Below the pieces are notes generated by a model, which saw nothing but the letters and a program-made list of their open reading frames with translations, did no database searches and was not told where the DNA came from. 6,016 bases of DNA from Actinomycetales bacterium (lineage in GTDB: Bacteria > Actinomycetota > Actinomycetes > Mycobacteriales > Mycobacteriaceae): assembly GCA_012838715.1 (NCBI GenBank), contig DUOR01000407.1, positions 1-6,016 on the forward strand. Direction: 5' to 3'. The position numbers were made by a program, and so were the translations under genes. Of this stretch, positions 1-6,016 are shown piece after piece. How positions within the stretch are numbered: position 1 is the first letter of the stretch; each line of letters opens with the position of its first letter.

Positions 1-669
1 GCGAAGCCGGGCGACTGCATCTTCTTCGCGGCCGGCGACGCCAAGTCGGCGCGCGCGCTGCTGGGCGCCGCCCGCAGTGAAATCGCCAACAAGCTGGGCC
101 TGATCAAGGACGGCGAGTGGGCGTTCACCTGGGTCGTCGACGCGCCGCTGTTCGAGTCGGCCGCCGACGCCACCGCGTCCGGCGACGTCGCCCTCGGCAG
201 CTCCGCCTGGACCGCCGTGCACCACGCGTTCACCTCGCCGAAGCCGGAGCACCTGGACACCTTCCACGAGAACCCGGGCGAGGCGCTGGCCTACGCGTAC
301 GACATCGTGTGCAACGGCAACGAAATCGGCGGCGGTTCCATCCGAATCCACCAGCCGGACGTGCAGAAGCGCGTCTTCGAGGTCATGGGCATCTCCAACG
401 AGGAGGCGCAGGAGAAGTTCGGCTTCCTCCTCGACGCATTCGCGTTCGGCGCCCCGCCGCACGGCGGCATCGCCTTCGGCTGGGACCGCATCGTGACGCT
501 GCTGGCCGGGGTTGACTCCATCCGCGAAGTCATCGCTTTCCCGAAGTCCGGCGGCGGCGTTGACCCGCTGACCGACGCGCCGGCCCCGATTTCCGCGCAG
601 CAGCGCAAGGAGTCCGGCATCGACGCCAAGCCGAAGAAGGCCCCGCAGCAGGAGAAGCAGCGGAGCTAG
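1..669 (+). CDS. aspS: Aspartyl-tRNA synthetase, C-terminal part (5' end outside window)
   Basis: Class II aminoacyl-tRNA synthetase that charges tRNA with aspartate in the cytoplasm. Only the last 222 residues are visible, read in frame from base 1 to the TAG at 667-669; bacterial AspRS is usually about 590-600 aa, so roughly the final third is here. Visible marks, numbered within the fragment: the end of the bacterial insertion region, then WVVDAPLFE (about 43-51), the HHAFTSP segment (about 74-80), [11 protein letters not shown] (107-117) in the active site, and class II motif 3 [15 protein letters not shown] with the ATP-binding Arg163. The tail carries the actinobacterial signature [18 protein letters not shown] and ends in a Lys/Gln-rich stretch. 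Actinobacteria of this kind generally lack AsnRS, so the enzyme may also charge tRNA-Asn for the GatCAB amidotransferase; that is inference, because the anticodon-binding domain is not visible. The next gene begins 8 nt downstream, which suggests co-transcription. Confidence 0.96.
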   Translation, partial: AKPGDCIFFAAGDAKSARALLGAARSEIANKLGLIKDGEWAFTWVVDAPLFESAADATASGDVALGSSAWTAVHHAFTSPKPEHLDTFHENPGEALAYAYDIVCNGNEIGGGSIRIHQPDVQKRVFEVMGISNEEAQEKFGFLLDAFAFGAPPHGGIAFGWDRIVTLLAGVDSIREVIAFPKSGGGVDPLTDAPAPISAQQRKESGIDAKPKKAPQQEKQRS

Positions 670-674
670 AGGAG
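669..674 (+). promoter_or_regulatory. Ribosome binding site of the kinase-like gene
   Basis: GAGGAG lies only 3 nt before the ATG at 678, and its first G is the last base of the aspS TAG stop. The spacing is shorter than the usual 5-9 nt. It is still the best purine-rich match and supports ATG 678 over the in-frame TTG 723 and GTG 726, which have no comparable upstream motif. The overlap with the stop codon suggests translation coupled to aspS. Confidence 0.6.
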
Positions 675-677
675 AAC

Positions 678-1862
678 ATGGTTTCCAACGACGATCAGAA
701 CACCGGCCACGACATCGACGCGTTGGTGTCGGTGGCGGAGGAGCTGCTGGCCAACCGCTTCGGCGGGCGGCCGGAGCTGACCGATCCCGAGGACCTCGGC
801 GGATCCAGCCGTGCGGCGGTCGCGCGGCTGCGGGTCACCCCGAACCCGTTCCTGCCGGTGCGGTCGTTGGTGGTCAAGCGCTTGCCGGAGTCCTCGGCGA
901 AGGGCGCCGACCCGGCGCTGCTGCGCGAGATCGTCGCCTACCAGTTCACCACCTCGCTGTCCGAGGACGTGCGCCCCGGCCCGGAGCTGCTGGCGTACGA
1001 CGTGAAGCAGCGGATCATCGTCATCACCGACGCCGGTGACGCGCCGACGCTGCACGACGTGCTTGCCGACGGCGACGGCGACACCCGGCTGCGGGCGCTG
1101 CGCTCGCTCGGTGCGGCGCTGGGCCGGATGCACGCGGGCACCGCCGAGCGCGAGGACGGGTTCAACACCTTGCTGTCGCGGATGTGGTCGAAGCACCGCG
1201 GCAAGGAGGACGCCACCGGCAACCGGGATCGCGGCATCGTGAAGGCCGTCGAGTCGGGCATGGGCTTCCTGGAGCGCTCCGGCGTCGTCATCGGCGACGG
1301 GGTGCGCAGCGTCGCCGCGGAGGCGGCGCGCCGCATTTCCTCCGGCCACCACCGGGCGTTCACGCCCTTCGACCTGGCGCCGGACAACGTGCTGATGGCC
1401 GGCCGGGTCGCGTTCCTGGACTACGAGTGGGCCGGTTTCCGCGACGCCACCTTCGACGTGGCCAGCGTCGTCGCCGGTTTCCCGCTGGACGTGTTCTCGG
1501 TGCCGCCGACGCCGGAGGAGGCGGACGTATTCATCCGCTCCTGGGTCGAGGAAATCCGGGCGCTGTGGCCGGGCGTCGTCGGCGACCAGCACCTGCGCAC
1601 GCGCATCATGACGGCGCTGCTGGGCTGGACGCTCATCACCGTGACGGTGCTGCACTACGGTTCGCCGCAGGAGGCGCTGTTCGCCGCGGACGACGGGGAC
1701 GCGGTGGCGTCCGACGAAATCGGCGGCGGGGAACTGGAGCGCCGCGATCTGCGGAGCACCGCCGGGGCGCTGGCGACCTTCGCGTCGGGATGCGAGGACC
1801 CGCGCTCGGAGGAGATCATCGAATTCGCGCGGGCGGTCATCGCGCAGGTCCCGGCGGAGTAG
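678..1862 (+). CDS. Aminoglycoside-phosphotransferase/choline-kinase-fold protein, substrate unknown
   Basis: A 394-aa soluble protein with no signal peptide or membrane segment. It has the order of motifs of the APH/choline-kinase fold: a Gly/Ser-rich turn LGGSSR (40-45) resembling the nucleotide-binding loop, a candidate ATP-contacting lysine in SLVVKRL (Lys67), a helix glutamate in LLREIVAY (Glu84), a hinge-like segment [17 protein letters not shown] (about 113-129), the catalytic loop FDLAPDNVL (Asp232, Asn237) and the metal-binding motif [17 protein letters not shown] (Asp248). Asp232, Asn237 and Asp248 are kept with normal spacing, so ATP-dependent phosphotransfer is plausible. The usual His of the HxD motif is replaced by Pro230 (PFD). 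Members of this superfamily phosphorylate small molecules such as sugars, choline or antibiotics; nothing here indicates which, and a resistance role should not be assumed. It sits tightly between aspS (8 nt) and rarA (5 nt), so it is probably co-transcribed with them. The fold call is fairly secure; the function is open. Confidence 0.85.
   Translation: MVSNDDQNTGHDIDALVSVAEELLANRFGGRPELTDPEDLGGSSRAAVARLRVTPNPFLPVRSLVVKRLPESSAKGADPALLREIVAYQFTTSLSEDVRPGPELLAYDVKQRIIVITDAGDAPTLHDVLADGDGDTRLRALRSLGAALGRMHAGTAEREDGFNTLLSRMWSKHRGKEDATGNRDRGIVKAVESGMGFLERSGVVIGDGVRSVAAEAARRISSGHHRAFTPFDLAPDNVLMAGRVAFLDYEWAGFRDATFDVASVVAGFPLDVFSVPPTPEEADVFIRSWVEEIRALWPGVVGDQHLRTRIMTALLGWTLITVTVLHYGSPQEALFAADDGDAVASDEIGGGELERRDLRSTAGALATFASGCEDPRSEEIIEFARAVIAQVPAE
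1856..1859 (+). promoter_or_regulatory. Ribosome binding site of rarA
   Basis: GGAG lies 8 nt before the ATG at 1868, inside the last codons of the kinase-like gene. The rarA reading frame is open far upstream of this point, so the motif decides the start: ATG 1868 comes just after the upstream stop and gives a protein of normal RarA length. Confidence 0.6.
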
Positions 1863-1867
1863 CGGCG

Positions 1868-3229
1868 ATGGCGGGGGAACCGGGACTCTTCGACGACCCC
1901 ACCGCCGCCCCGGACGACGGCACGGACGCGGGGCGGTACTTCCATCCGGGCGCGCATGCGCCGCTGGCGGTGCGGATGCGGCCGCGGACGCTCGACGAGG
2001 TCGTCGGGCAGCGGCATCTGCTCGGCGACGGGGCGCCGCTGCGGCGCCTGGTCGAGGGCGGGGGAGACACCTCGATCATCCTGTTCGGTCCGCCCGGCAC
2101 CGGCAAAACCACGATCGCCAGCCTGATTTCGACGTCCACCGGGCGGCGCTTCGAGGCGCTGAGCGCGCTGAACGCGGGCGTGAAGGAAGTCCGCGCCGTC
2201 ATCGAGCGGGCGCGCGTCCACCTGGTCCGCGAAGGCCTGCAGACGGTGCTGTTCATCGACGAGGTGCACCGCTTCTCCAAGACGCAGCAGGACGCGCTGC
2301 TCGGCGCGGTGGAGAACCGCACGGTGCTGCTCGTCGCCGCGACGACGGAGAACCCGAGCTTCTCCGTGGTGTCGCCGCTGCTCAGCCGGTCGCTGCTGCT
2401 GCAGCTGGAGCCGCTTTCCGACGACGACGTGGCGGACGTCCTCACCCGCGCGGCCACCGACGAACGCGGCCTGAACGGGCGGATCACCATCGGGGAGGAC
2501 GCGCTGCACCAGCTCGTCGCGTTGGCCGGCGGGGACGCGCGCCGGTCGCTGACCTATCTGGAGGCCGCCGCCGAGGCCGTCGCCGACGGCGGCACCCTGG
2601 ACGAGGCGACGGTGCAGGCGTCGGTGAACCGGGCCGTCGTCCGCTACGACCGGGACGGCGACCAGCATTACGACGTCACCAGCGCGTTCATCAAGTCGGT
2701 GCGCGGCTCCGACGTCGACGCGGCGCTGCACTACCTCGCCCGCATGATCGAGGGCGGCGAGGACCCGAGGTTCATCGCGCGGCGCATCATCATCCTGGCC
2801 AGCGAGGACATCGGCATGGCCGACCCCAGCTCGCTGCAGGTCGCCGTCGCCGCCGCCGAGGCCGTCCAGCTCATCGGGCTGCCCGAGGGACGGCTGCCGC
2901 TGGCGCAGGCCGTGATCCACCTGGCGACCGCCCCGAAGTCGAACTCCGTCATCGCCGCCATCGACGCCGCCCTCAAGGACGTCCGCGCCGGCAAACTCGG
3001 CCCCGTCCCGCCGCACCTGCGCGACGGGCACTACAGCGGCGCGCAGGCGCTGGGCAACGCGGTCGACTACTCCTACCCGCACGACGATCGGCACGGCGTC
3101 GTCAAGCAGCAGTACCCGCCGGACGTGCTGCGCGACGCCACCTACTACCGGCCCACCGACCACGGCCGCGAAAAGGCCATGGGGGAGCACCTGCGCACGA
3201 TCCGCCGCATCGTCCGGGGCAACGACTGA
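1868..3229 (+). CDS. rarA: Replication-associated recombination protein A (RarA/MgsA), AAA+ ATPase
   Basis: A 453-aa cytoplasmic AAA+ ATPase of the RarA/MgsA/WRNIP1 family, related to clamp loaders, which acts at stalled replication forks and single-strand gaps. E. coli RarA is about 447 aa, so the length fits. Motifs in order: [17 protein letters not shown] (about 36-52) typical of the family, Walker [10 protein letters not shown] (74-82, Lys80), Walker [11 protein letters not shown] with Asp131-Glu132, sensor 1 ATTENPSF (158-165, Asn162), arginine finger SPLLSRS (Arg174) and sensor 2 GGDARRSL (221-228, Arg225/226). The C-terminal half carries the family's helical tetramerisation region: [18 protein letters not shown], the segment [10 protein letters not shown], and [10 protein letters not shown]. 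The short N-terminal GLFDD (6-10) could be a clamp-binding peptide. ATG 1868 is chosen because it follows the upstream stop by 5 nt and has GGAG 8 nt before it; the frame stays open into the kinase-like gene, but that part shows no RarA similarity. It is probably co-transcribed with the two genes before it. Confidence 0.96.
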   Translation: MAGEPGLFDDPTAAPDDGTDAGRYFHPGAHAPLAVRMRPRTLDEVVGQRHLLGDGAPLRRLVEGGGDTSIILFGPPGTGKTTIASLISTSTGRRFEALSALNAGVKEVRAVIERARVHLVREGLQTVLFIDEVHRFSKTQQDALLGAVENRTVLLVAATTENPSFSVVSPLLSRSLLLQLEPLSDDDVADVLTRAATDERGLNGRITIGEDALHQLVALAGGDARRSLTYLEAAAEAVADGGTLDEATVQASVNRAVVRYDRDGDQHYDVTSAFIKSVRGSDVDAALHYLARMIEGGEDPRFIARRIIILASEDIGMADPSSLQVAVAAAEAVQLIGLPEGRLPLAQAVIHLATAPKSNSVIAAIDAALKDVRAGKLGPVPPHLRDGHYSGAQALGNAVDYSYPHDDRHGVVKQQYPPDVLRDATYYRPTDHGREKAMGEHLRTIRRIVRGND

Positions 3230-3253
3230 ACAATGCGGTGACGGGGGTATGCT
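3227..3253 (+). promoter_or_regulatory. Candidate sigma-A-type promoter for alaS
   Basis: The 72-bp gap before alaS contains TATGCT at 3248-3253 preceded by GG, a reasonable actinobacterial (extended) -10 element. A weak -35 candidate, TGAACA at 3227-3232, overlaps the rarA stop with a 15-bp spacer. Transcription would start near 3260 and give a leader of about 42 nt. The -35 match is poor, as is common in Corynebacterium. This is a pattern-based proposal only. Confidence 0.35.
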
Positions 3254-3274
3254 GTCGGGGTTGTAACCGACGGC
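3251..3274. repeat. Inverted repeat / possible hairpin between rarA and alaS
   Basis: The arms are GCTGTCGG (3251-3258) and CCGACGGC (3267-3274), separated by an 8-nt loop GGTTGTAA. In RNA this gives an 8-bp stem with one G-U pair. The left arm overlaps the last three bases of the proposed -10 element. No T-run follows the right arm (ACCAAGTGG), so it is not a classical intrinsic terminator. It could be an operator, a weak terminator or 3'-end hairpin for rarA, or chance in GC-rich DNA. Confidence 0.5.
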
Positions 3275-3286
3275 ACCAAGTGGAAC

Positions 3287-3292
3287 GAGGGA
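3287..3292 (+). promoter_or_regulatory. Ribosome binding site of alaS
   Basis: GAGGGA ends 9 nt before the GTG at 3302. It supports this GTG as the start: the nearby ATG at 3312 is out of frame, and the protein from GTG begins [10 protein letters not shown], the expected N-terminus for AlaRS of this group. Confidence 0.6.
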
Positions 3293-3301
3293 CCCGACAC
3301 C

Positions 3302-5971
3302 GTGCAGACCCATGAGATCCGGAAGCGCTTCATCGATCATTTCGTGAACGCCGGCCACACCGAGGTCCCCAGCGCCTCCCTGGTCCTCGACGACCCGAAC
3401 CTCCTGTTCGTCAACGCGGGCATGGTCCCCTTCAAGCCGTACTTCCTCGGCCACCAGACCCCCGAATACGACACCGCCACCTCCATCCAGAAGTGCGTGC
3501 GCACCCTCGACATCGAGGAGGTGGGCATCACCACCCGCCACAACACCTTCTTCCAGATGGCCGGCAACTTCTCCTTCGGCGACTACTTCAAGGAAGGCGC
3601 CATCAGGCACGCCTGGGCGCTGCTGACCAACCCCGTCGCCGACGGCGGCTACGGCATCGACCCGGAGAAGCTGTGGGCGACGGTCTACCTCGACGACGAT
3701 GAGGCCTTCGGCATCTGGCGCGACGTCGTCGGCCTGCCCGAGGAGCGCATCCAGCGCCGCGGCATGGCCGACAACTACTGGTCCATGGGCGTCCCCGGCC
3801 CCTGCGGCCCCTGCTCCGAGATCTTCTACGACCGCGGCCCCGACTACGGCGTCGAGGGCGGCCCCGTCGCCGACGAGGACCGCTACATCGAGATCTGGAA
3901 CCTCGTGTTCATGCAGAACGAACGCGGCGAGGGCACCGGCAAGGACTCCTTCGAGATCCTCGGCCCCCTGCCGAAGAAGAACATCGACACCGGCATGGGC
4001 ATCGAGCGCGTCGCCTTCCTGCTGCAGGGCGTGGAGAACGTCTACGAGACCGACCTGCTGCGCCCGGTCATCGAGACCGCCGAAAAGCTGACCGGCTCGA
4101 CGTACGGCGCCGGGGGAGCGCAGGGCGAGATCGACGACGTCCGCTTCCGCGTCATCGCCGACCACTCCCGCACCGCCCTGATGCTGATGCTCGACGGCGT
4201 CACCCCGTCGAACTCCGAGCGCGGCTACATCCTCCGCCGCCTCATGCGCCGCATCGTCCGCTCGGCCCGCCTGCTCGGCGCCACGGGCGAGACCCTCGTC
4301 GCGCTGATGGAGACCGTCCGCGACACCATGACCCCGTCGTACCCGGAGATCACGGAGAACTGGGATCGCATCCGCCGCGTCACCGTGACGGAGGAGAAGG
4401 CCTTCCTGAAGACCCTCGAGGCCGGCACCCGCCTGTTCGAGGACGTCGCCGCGCAGGCCAAGGCCACCGGCGCCACCACCCTGGCCGGCTCCGACGCCTT
4501 CACCCTGCACGACACCCACGGCTTCCCCATCGACCTGACCATGGAAATGGCCGCCGAAGCCGGCCTCGAGGTCGACCGCGCCGAATTCGACCGCGAGATG
4601 GCCGAGCAGCGCGCCCGCGCCAAGGCCGACTCCCAGGCGAAGAAGCGCACCCACGGCGACCTGGGCATCTACCGCCGCTTCATCGACGAGCACCCGACCG
4701 AGTTCACCGGCTTCGATCACCTCGTCGACGAGGCGAAGGTCCTGGGCCTCGTCGCCGGCGGCGAACTGCTGGACACCGCCCACGAGGGCCAGGAGGTCGA
4801 GCTCATCCTCGACCGTTCCCCGCTGTACGCCGAGGCCGGCGGCCAGATGGCGGACAAGGGCCGGGTCACCACCGCGTCCGGCGCGGTGCTGGACATCGAC
4901 GACGTCCAGCGCGTCGGCAAGAAGCTGTGGCTGCACAAGGGCACCGTCGCCGCCGGCGAACTCGCCGTCGGCGAGCAGGCCGAGGCCGCCGTGGACGGGG
5001 CCTGGCGCCACCAGGCGGAGCAGGCCCACTCGGCCACGCACCTGGTGCACGCCGCGCTGCGCGAGGTGCTCGGCTCCACAGCCACGCAGGCCGGCTCGAT
5101 GAACAAGCCCGGCTACCTGCGCTTCGACTTCAAGTACGGCGAGCAGCTGAGCCCCGCGCAGATGGCGGAGATCGAGTCCATCGCCAACGAGGCCGTCGAC
5201 CGCGACTGGGCCGTCAACACCATCGAGACCTCCCTGGAGGAGGCCAAGGCGATGGGCGCGATGGCGCTGTTCAGCGAGAACTACGGCGACCGCGTGCGCG
5301 TCGTCGAAATCGGCGGCCCGTTCTCCATGGAGCTGTGCGGCGGCACCCACGTCGAGCACTCCTCGCAGATCGGCCCGGTGGCCGTGCTCGGCGAGTCGTC
5401 CGTCGGCTCCGGCGTGCGCCGCATCGAGGCGTACTCCGGCATGGACTCCTTCCGCTACCTCTCCCGCGAGCGCCTGCTGGCGGAGCGCCTGGCCGCCGAG
5501 TTCAAGACCCCGTCGGAGCAGCTGCCCGACCGCATCGCGCAGCTGGCCGAGCGCCTCAAGGCCGCCGAGAAGCAGGTCGCCGACCTGAAGGCCGCCCGCC
5601 TGCTTTCCGACGCCGCCGCCCACCTGGAGCAGGCGCGCACCATCGGCGACGTGACCTTCCTGGGGCTGAAGCTCCCCGACGGCACCCAGGCCAAGGACAT
5701 CCGCACGCTGGCCAACGATCTGCGCGGCCGCCTGAACGACCGCCCCGCCATCGTGGCGCTCGCGGCGGACGCCGACGGCAAGGCCCCCTTCGCCGTCGCC
5801 GTCACCGACCCGGCCGTCGACGCCGGCCACAAGGCGGGCGACCTGGTGAAGCTGCTGGGCGAGCGCATCGGCGGCCGCGGCGGCGGCAAGCCGCAGCTGG
5901 CCCAGGGTTCCGGCACCGAGCCCGCCGGCATCGACGCCGGCCTCGCCGCCATCGCGGACTCCCTCGCGTAA
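3302..5971 (+). CDS. alaS: Alanyl-tRNA synthetase
   Basis: Complete 889-aa class II synthetase that charges tRNA-Ala and clears mischarged Ser/Gly; E. coli AlaRS is about 875 aa. The catalytic domain (about 1-245) shows [15 protein letters not shown], motif 2 [15 protein letters not shown] (79-93), GPCGPCSE (166-173) and motif 3 GMGIERV (231-237). The tRNA-recognition region (about 246-465) contains VIADHSRT (284-291) and [10 protein letters not shown] (308-317). The editing domain has YAEAGGQ (509-515) and the four zinc-ligand residues His576, His580 (HSATH), Cys679 and His683 (CGGTH). A charged helical, probably coiled-coil linker (about 725-780) leads to the C-Ala domain, with glycine-rich [13 protein letters not shown] (857-869). 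All catalytic and editing residues are present, so it should be active in both reactions. The start is GTG with an upstream GAGGGA. Arginine codons are almost all CGC, fitting high expression. Its stop TAA overlaps the ATG of the next gene, probably ruvX. Confidence 0.98.
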   Translation: MQTHEIRKRFIDHFVNAGHTEVPSASLVLDDPNLLFVNAGMVPFKPYFLGHQTPEYDTATSIQKCVRTLDIEEVGITTRHNTFFQMAGNFSFGDYFKEGAIRHAWALLTNPVADGGYGIDPEKLWATVYLDDDEAFGIWRDVVGLPEERIQRRGMADNYWSMGVPGPCGPCSEIFYDRGPDYGVEGGPVADEDRYIEIWNLVFMQNERGEGTGKDSFEILGPLPKKNIDTGMGIERVAFLLQGVENVYETDLLRPVIETAEKLTGSTYGAGGAQGEIDDVRFRVIADHSRTALMLMLDGVTPSNSERGYILRRLMRRIVRSARLLGATGETLVALMETVRDTMTPSYPEITENWDRIRRVTVTEEKAFLKTLEAGTRLFEDVAAQAKATGATTLAGSDAFTLHDTHGFPIDLTMEMAAEAGLEVDRAEFDREMAEQRARAKADSQAKKRTHGDLGIYRRFIDEHPTEFTGFDHLVDEAKVLGLVAGGELLDTAHEGQEVELILDRSPLYAEAGGQMADKGRVTTASGAVLDIDDVQRVGKKLWLHKGTVAAGELAVGEQAEAAVDGAWRHQAEQAHSATHLVHAALREVLGSTATQAGSMNKPGYLRFDFKYGEQLSPAQMAEIESIANEAVDRDWAVNTIETSLEEAKAMGAMALFSENYGDRVRVVEIGGPFSMELCGGTHVEHSSQIGPVAVLGESSVGSGVRRIEAYSGMDSFRYLSRERLLAERLAAEFKTPSEQLPDRIAQLAERLKAAEKQVADLKAARLLSDAAAHLEQARTIGDVTFLGLKLPDGTQAKDIRTLANDLRGRLNDRPAIVALAADADGKAPFAVAVTDPAVDAGHKAGDLVKLLGERIGGRGGGKPQLAQGSGTEPAGIDAGLAAIADSLA

Positions 5972-6016
5972 TGGCGAAGCTGCGGCCCGACCGCCCCGGG
6001 GCGGATGACCCCGGAC
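5971..6016 (+). CDS. ruvX: Probable RuvX/YqgF-family protein, N-terminal fragment (continues past window)
   Basis: Only 15 codons are visible: [15 protein letters not shown]. The ATG shares its A with the last base of the alaS stop (TAATG), and no clear ribosome binding site precedes it, so translation by re-initiation after alaS is likely. In actinobacteria the gene after alaS is typically ruvX/yqgF, an RNase H-fold protein linked to 16S rRNA 3'-end maturation (YqgF) or proposed as a Holliday-junction resolvase. The DxPGxDDPG pattern matches the N-terminal leader I recall for corynebacterial members, just before their GRRLGID core. The catalytic residues lie outside the window, so the name rests on synteny and this short peptide. 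Confidence 0.72.
   Translation, partial: MAKLRPDRPGADDPG

Noticed and set aside
220..234. HHAFT instead of HHPFT in AspRS as an active-site change
   Set aside because: To my recollection the Ala form is normal in actinobacterial AspRS, so it marks lineage rather than an altered function.
666..1655. A 329-codon open frame on the minus strand opposite the kinase-like gene
   Set aside because: The translation is Arg/His/Gln-rich and low in complexity, and the opposite strand carries a coherent kinase-fold protein. It is a shadow frame.
678..1862. Aminoglycoside resistance gene
   Set aside because: Only the general fold motifs match. There is no mobile element nearby, base composition is like the neighbours, and it sits tightly within housekeeping genes.
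1184..1867. Upstream in-frame extension of rarA overlapping the kinase-like gene
   Set aside because: The extension is Arg/Gly-rich shadow sequence with no RarA similarity. The ATG at 1868 with GGAG 8 nt upstream gives the normal family length.
3233..3241. Two-codon mini-ORF (ATG CGG TGA) just after rarA, as a possible leader peptide for alaS
   Set aside because: It lies upstream of the proposed -10 element, so it would not be in a transcript starting near 3260. It also has no ribosome binding site, and such short frames are common by chance.
3230..3301. T-box or other riboswitch ahead of alaS
   Set aside because: The whole gap is 72 bp, too short for a T-box leader, and no T-box-like conserved sequence or terminator/antiterminator pair is visible.
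1655..5830. A 1391-codon open frame on the minus strand, opposite rarA and alaS
   Set aside because: It lies antisense to two genes with full sets of family motifs. Its translation is low-complexity, rich in Gly/Ala/Val/Asp/Arg, with no recognisable domain. Long antisense frames are expected in GC-rich DNA, where stop codons are rare.

Overview
The window is a compact stretch of chromosomal housekeeping genes, all on the + strand, from a high-GC actinobacterium. The AlaRS N-terminus ([10 protein letters not shown]), the AspRS C-terminal signature ([18 protein letters not shown]), the GTG start, the strong G/C third-position preference and the start of the gene after alaS all resemble Corynebacterium and close relatives. 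A high-GC Corynebacterium is my best guess. This rests on remembered sequence patterns, not on a search.

Layout: (1) 1-669, the C-terminal part of aspS (aspartyl-tRNA synthetase), with its 5' end outside the window. (2) 678-1862, a 394-aa protein with the aminoglycoside-phosphotransferase/choline-kinase-like fold and unknown substrate, 8 nt after aspS. (3) 1868-3229, rarA (MgsA-type AAA+ ATPase of replication-fork maintenance), 5 nt after the kinase-like gene. (4) 3230-3301, the only real intergenic gap (72 bp), with a possible sigma-A-type promoter and an inverted repeat overlapping its -10 element. (5) 3302-5971, complete alaS (alanyl-tRNA synthetase, 889 aa, GTG start). (6) 5971-6016, the first 15 codons of what looks like ruvX/yqgF, overlapping the alaS stop as TAATG.

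The spacing suggests two transcription units: aspS-kinase-rarA read as one, then alaS-ruvX (probably continuing beyond the window) from a promoter in the gap. Read-through between them is possible because no classical T-tailed terminator is visible. The two synthetases serve translation, while RarA and RuvX are linked to replication/recombination and RNA/DNA processing. The kinase-like protein has no evident functional tie to its neighbours. No mobile elements, CRISPR arrays, RNA genes or signs of recent transfer were seen. I find no convincing new biological system. The points most worth a second look are the divergent kinase-like protein and the inverted repeat in front of alaS.
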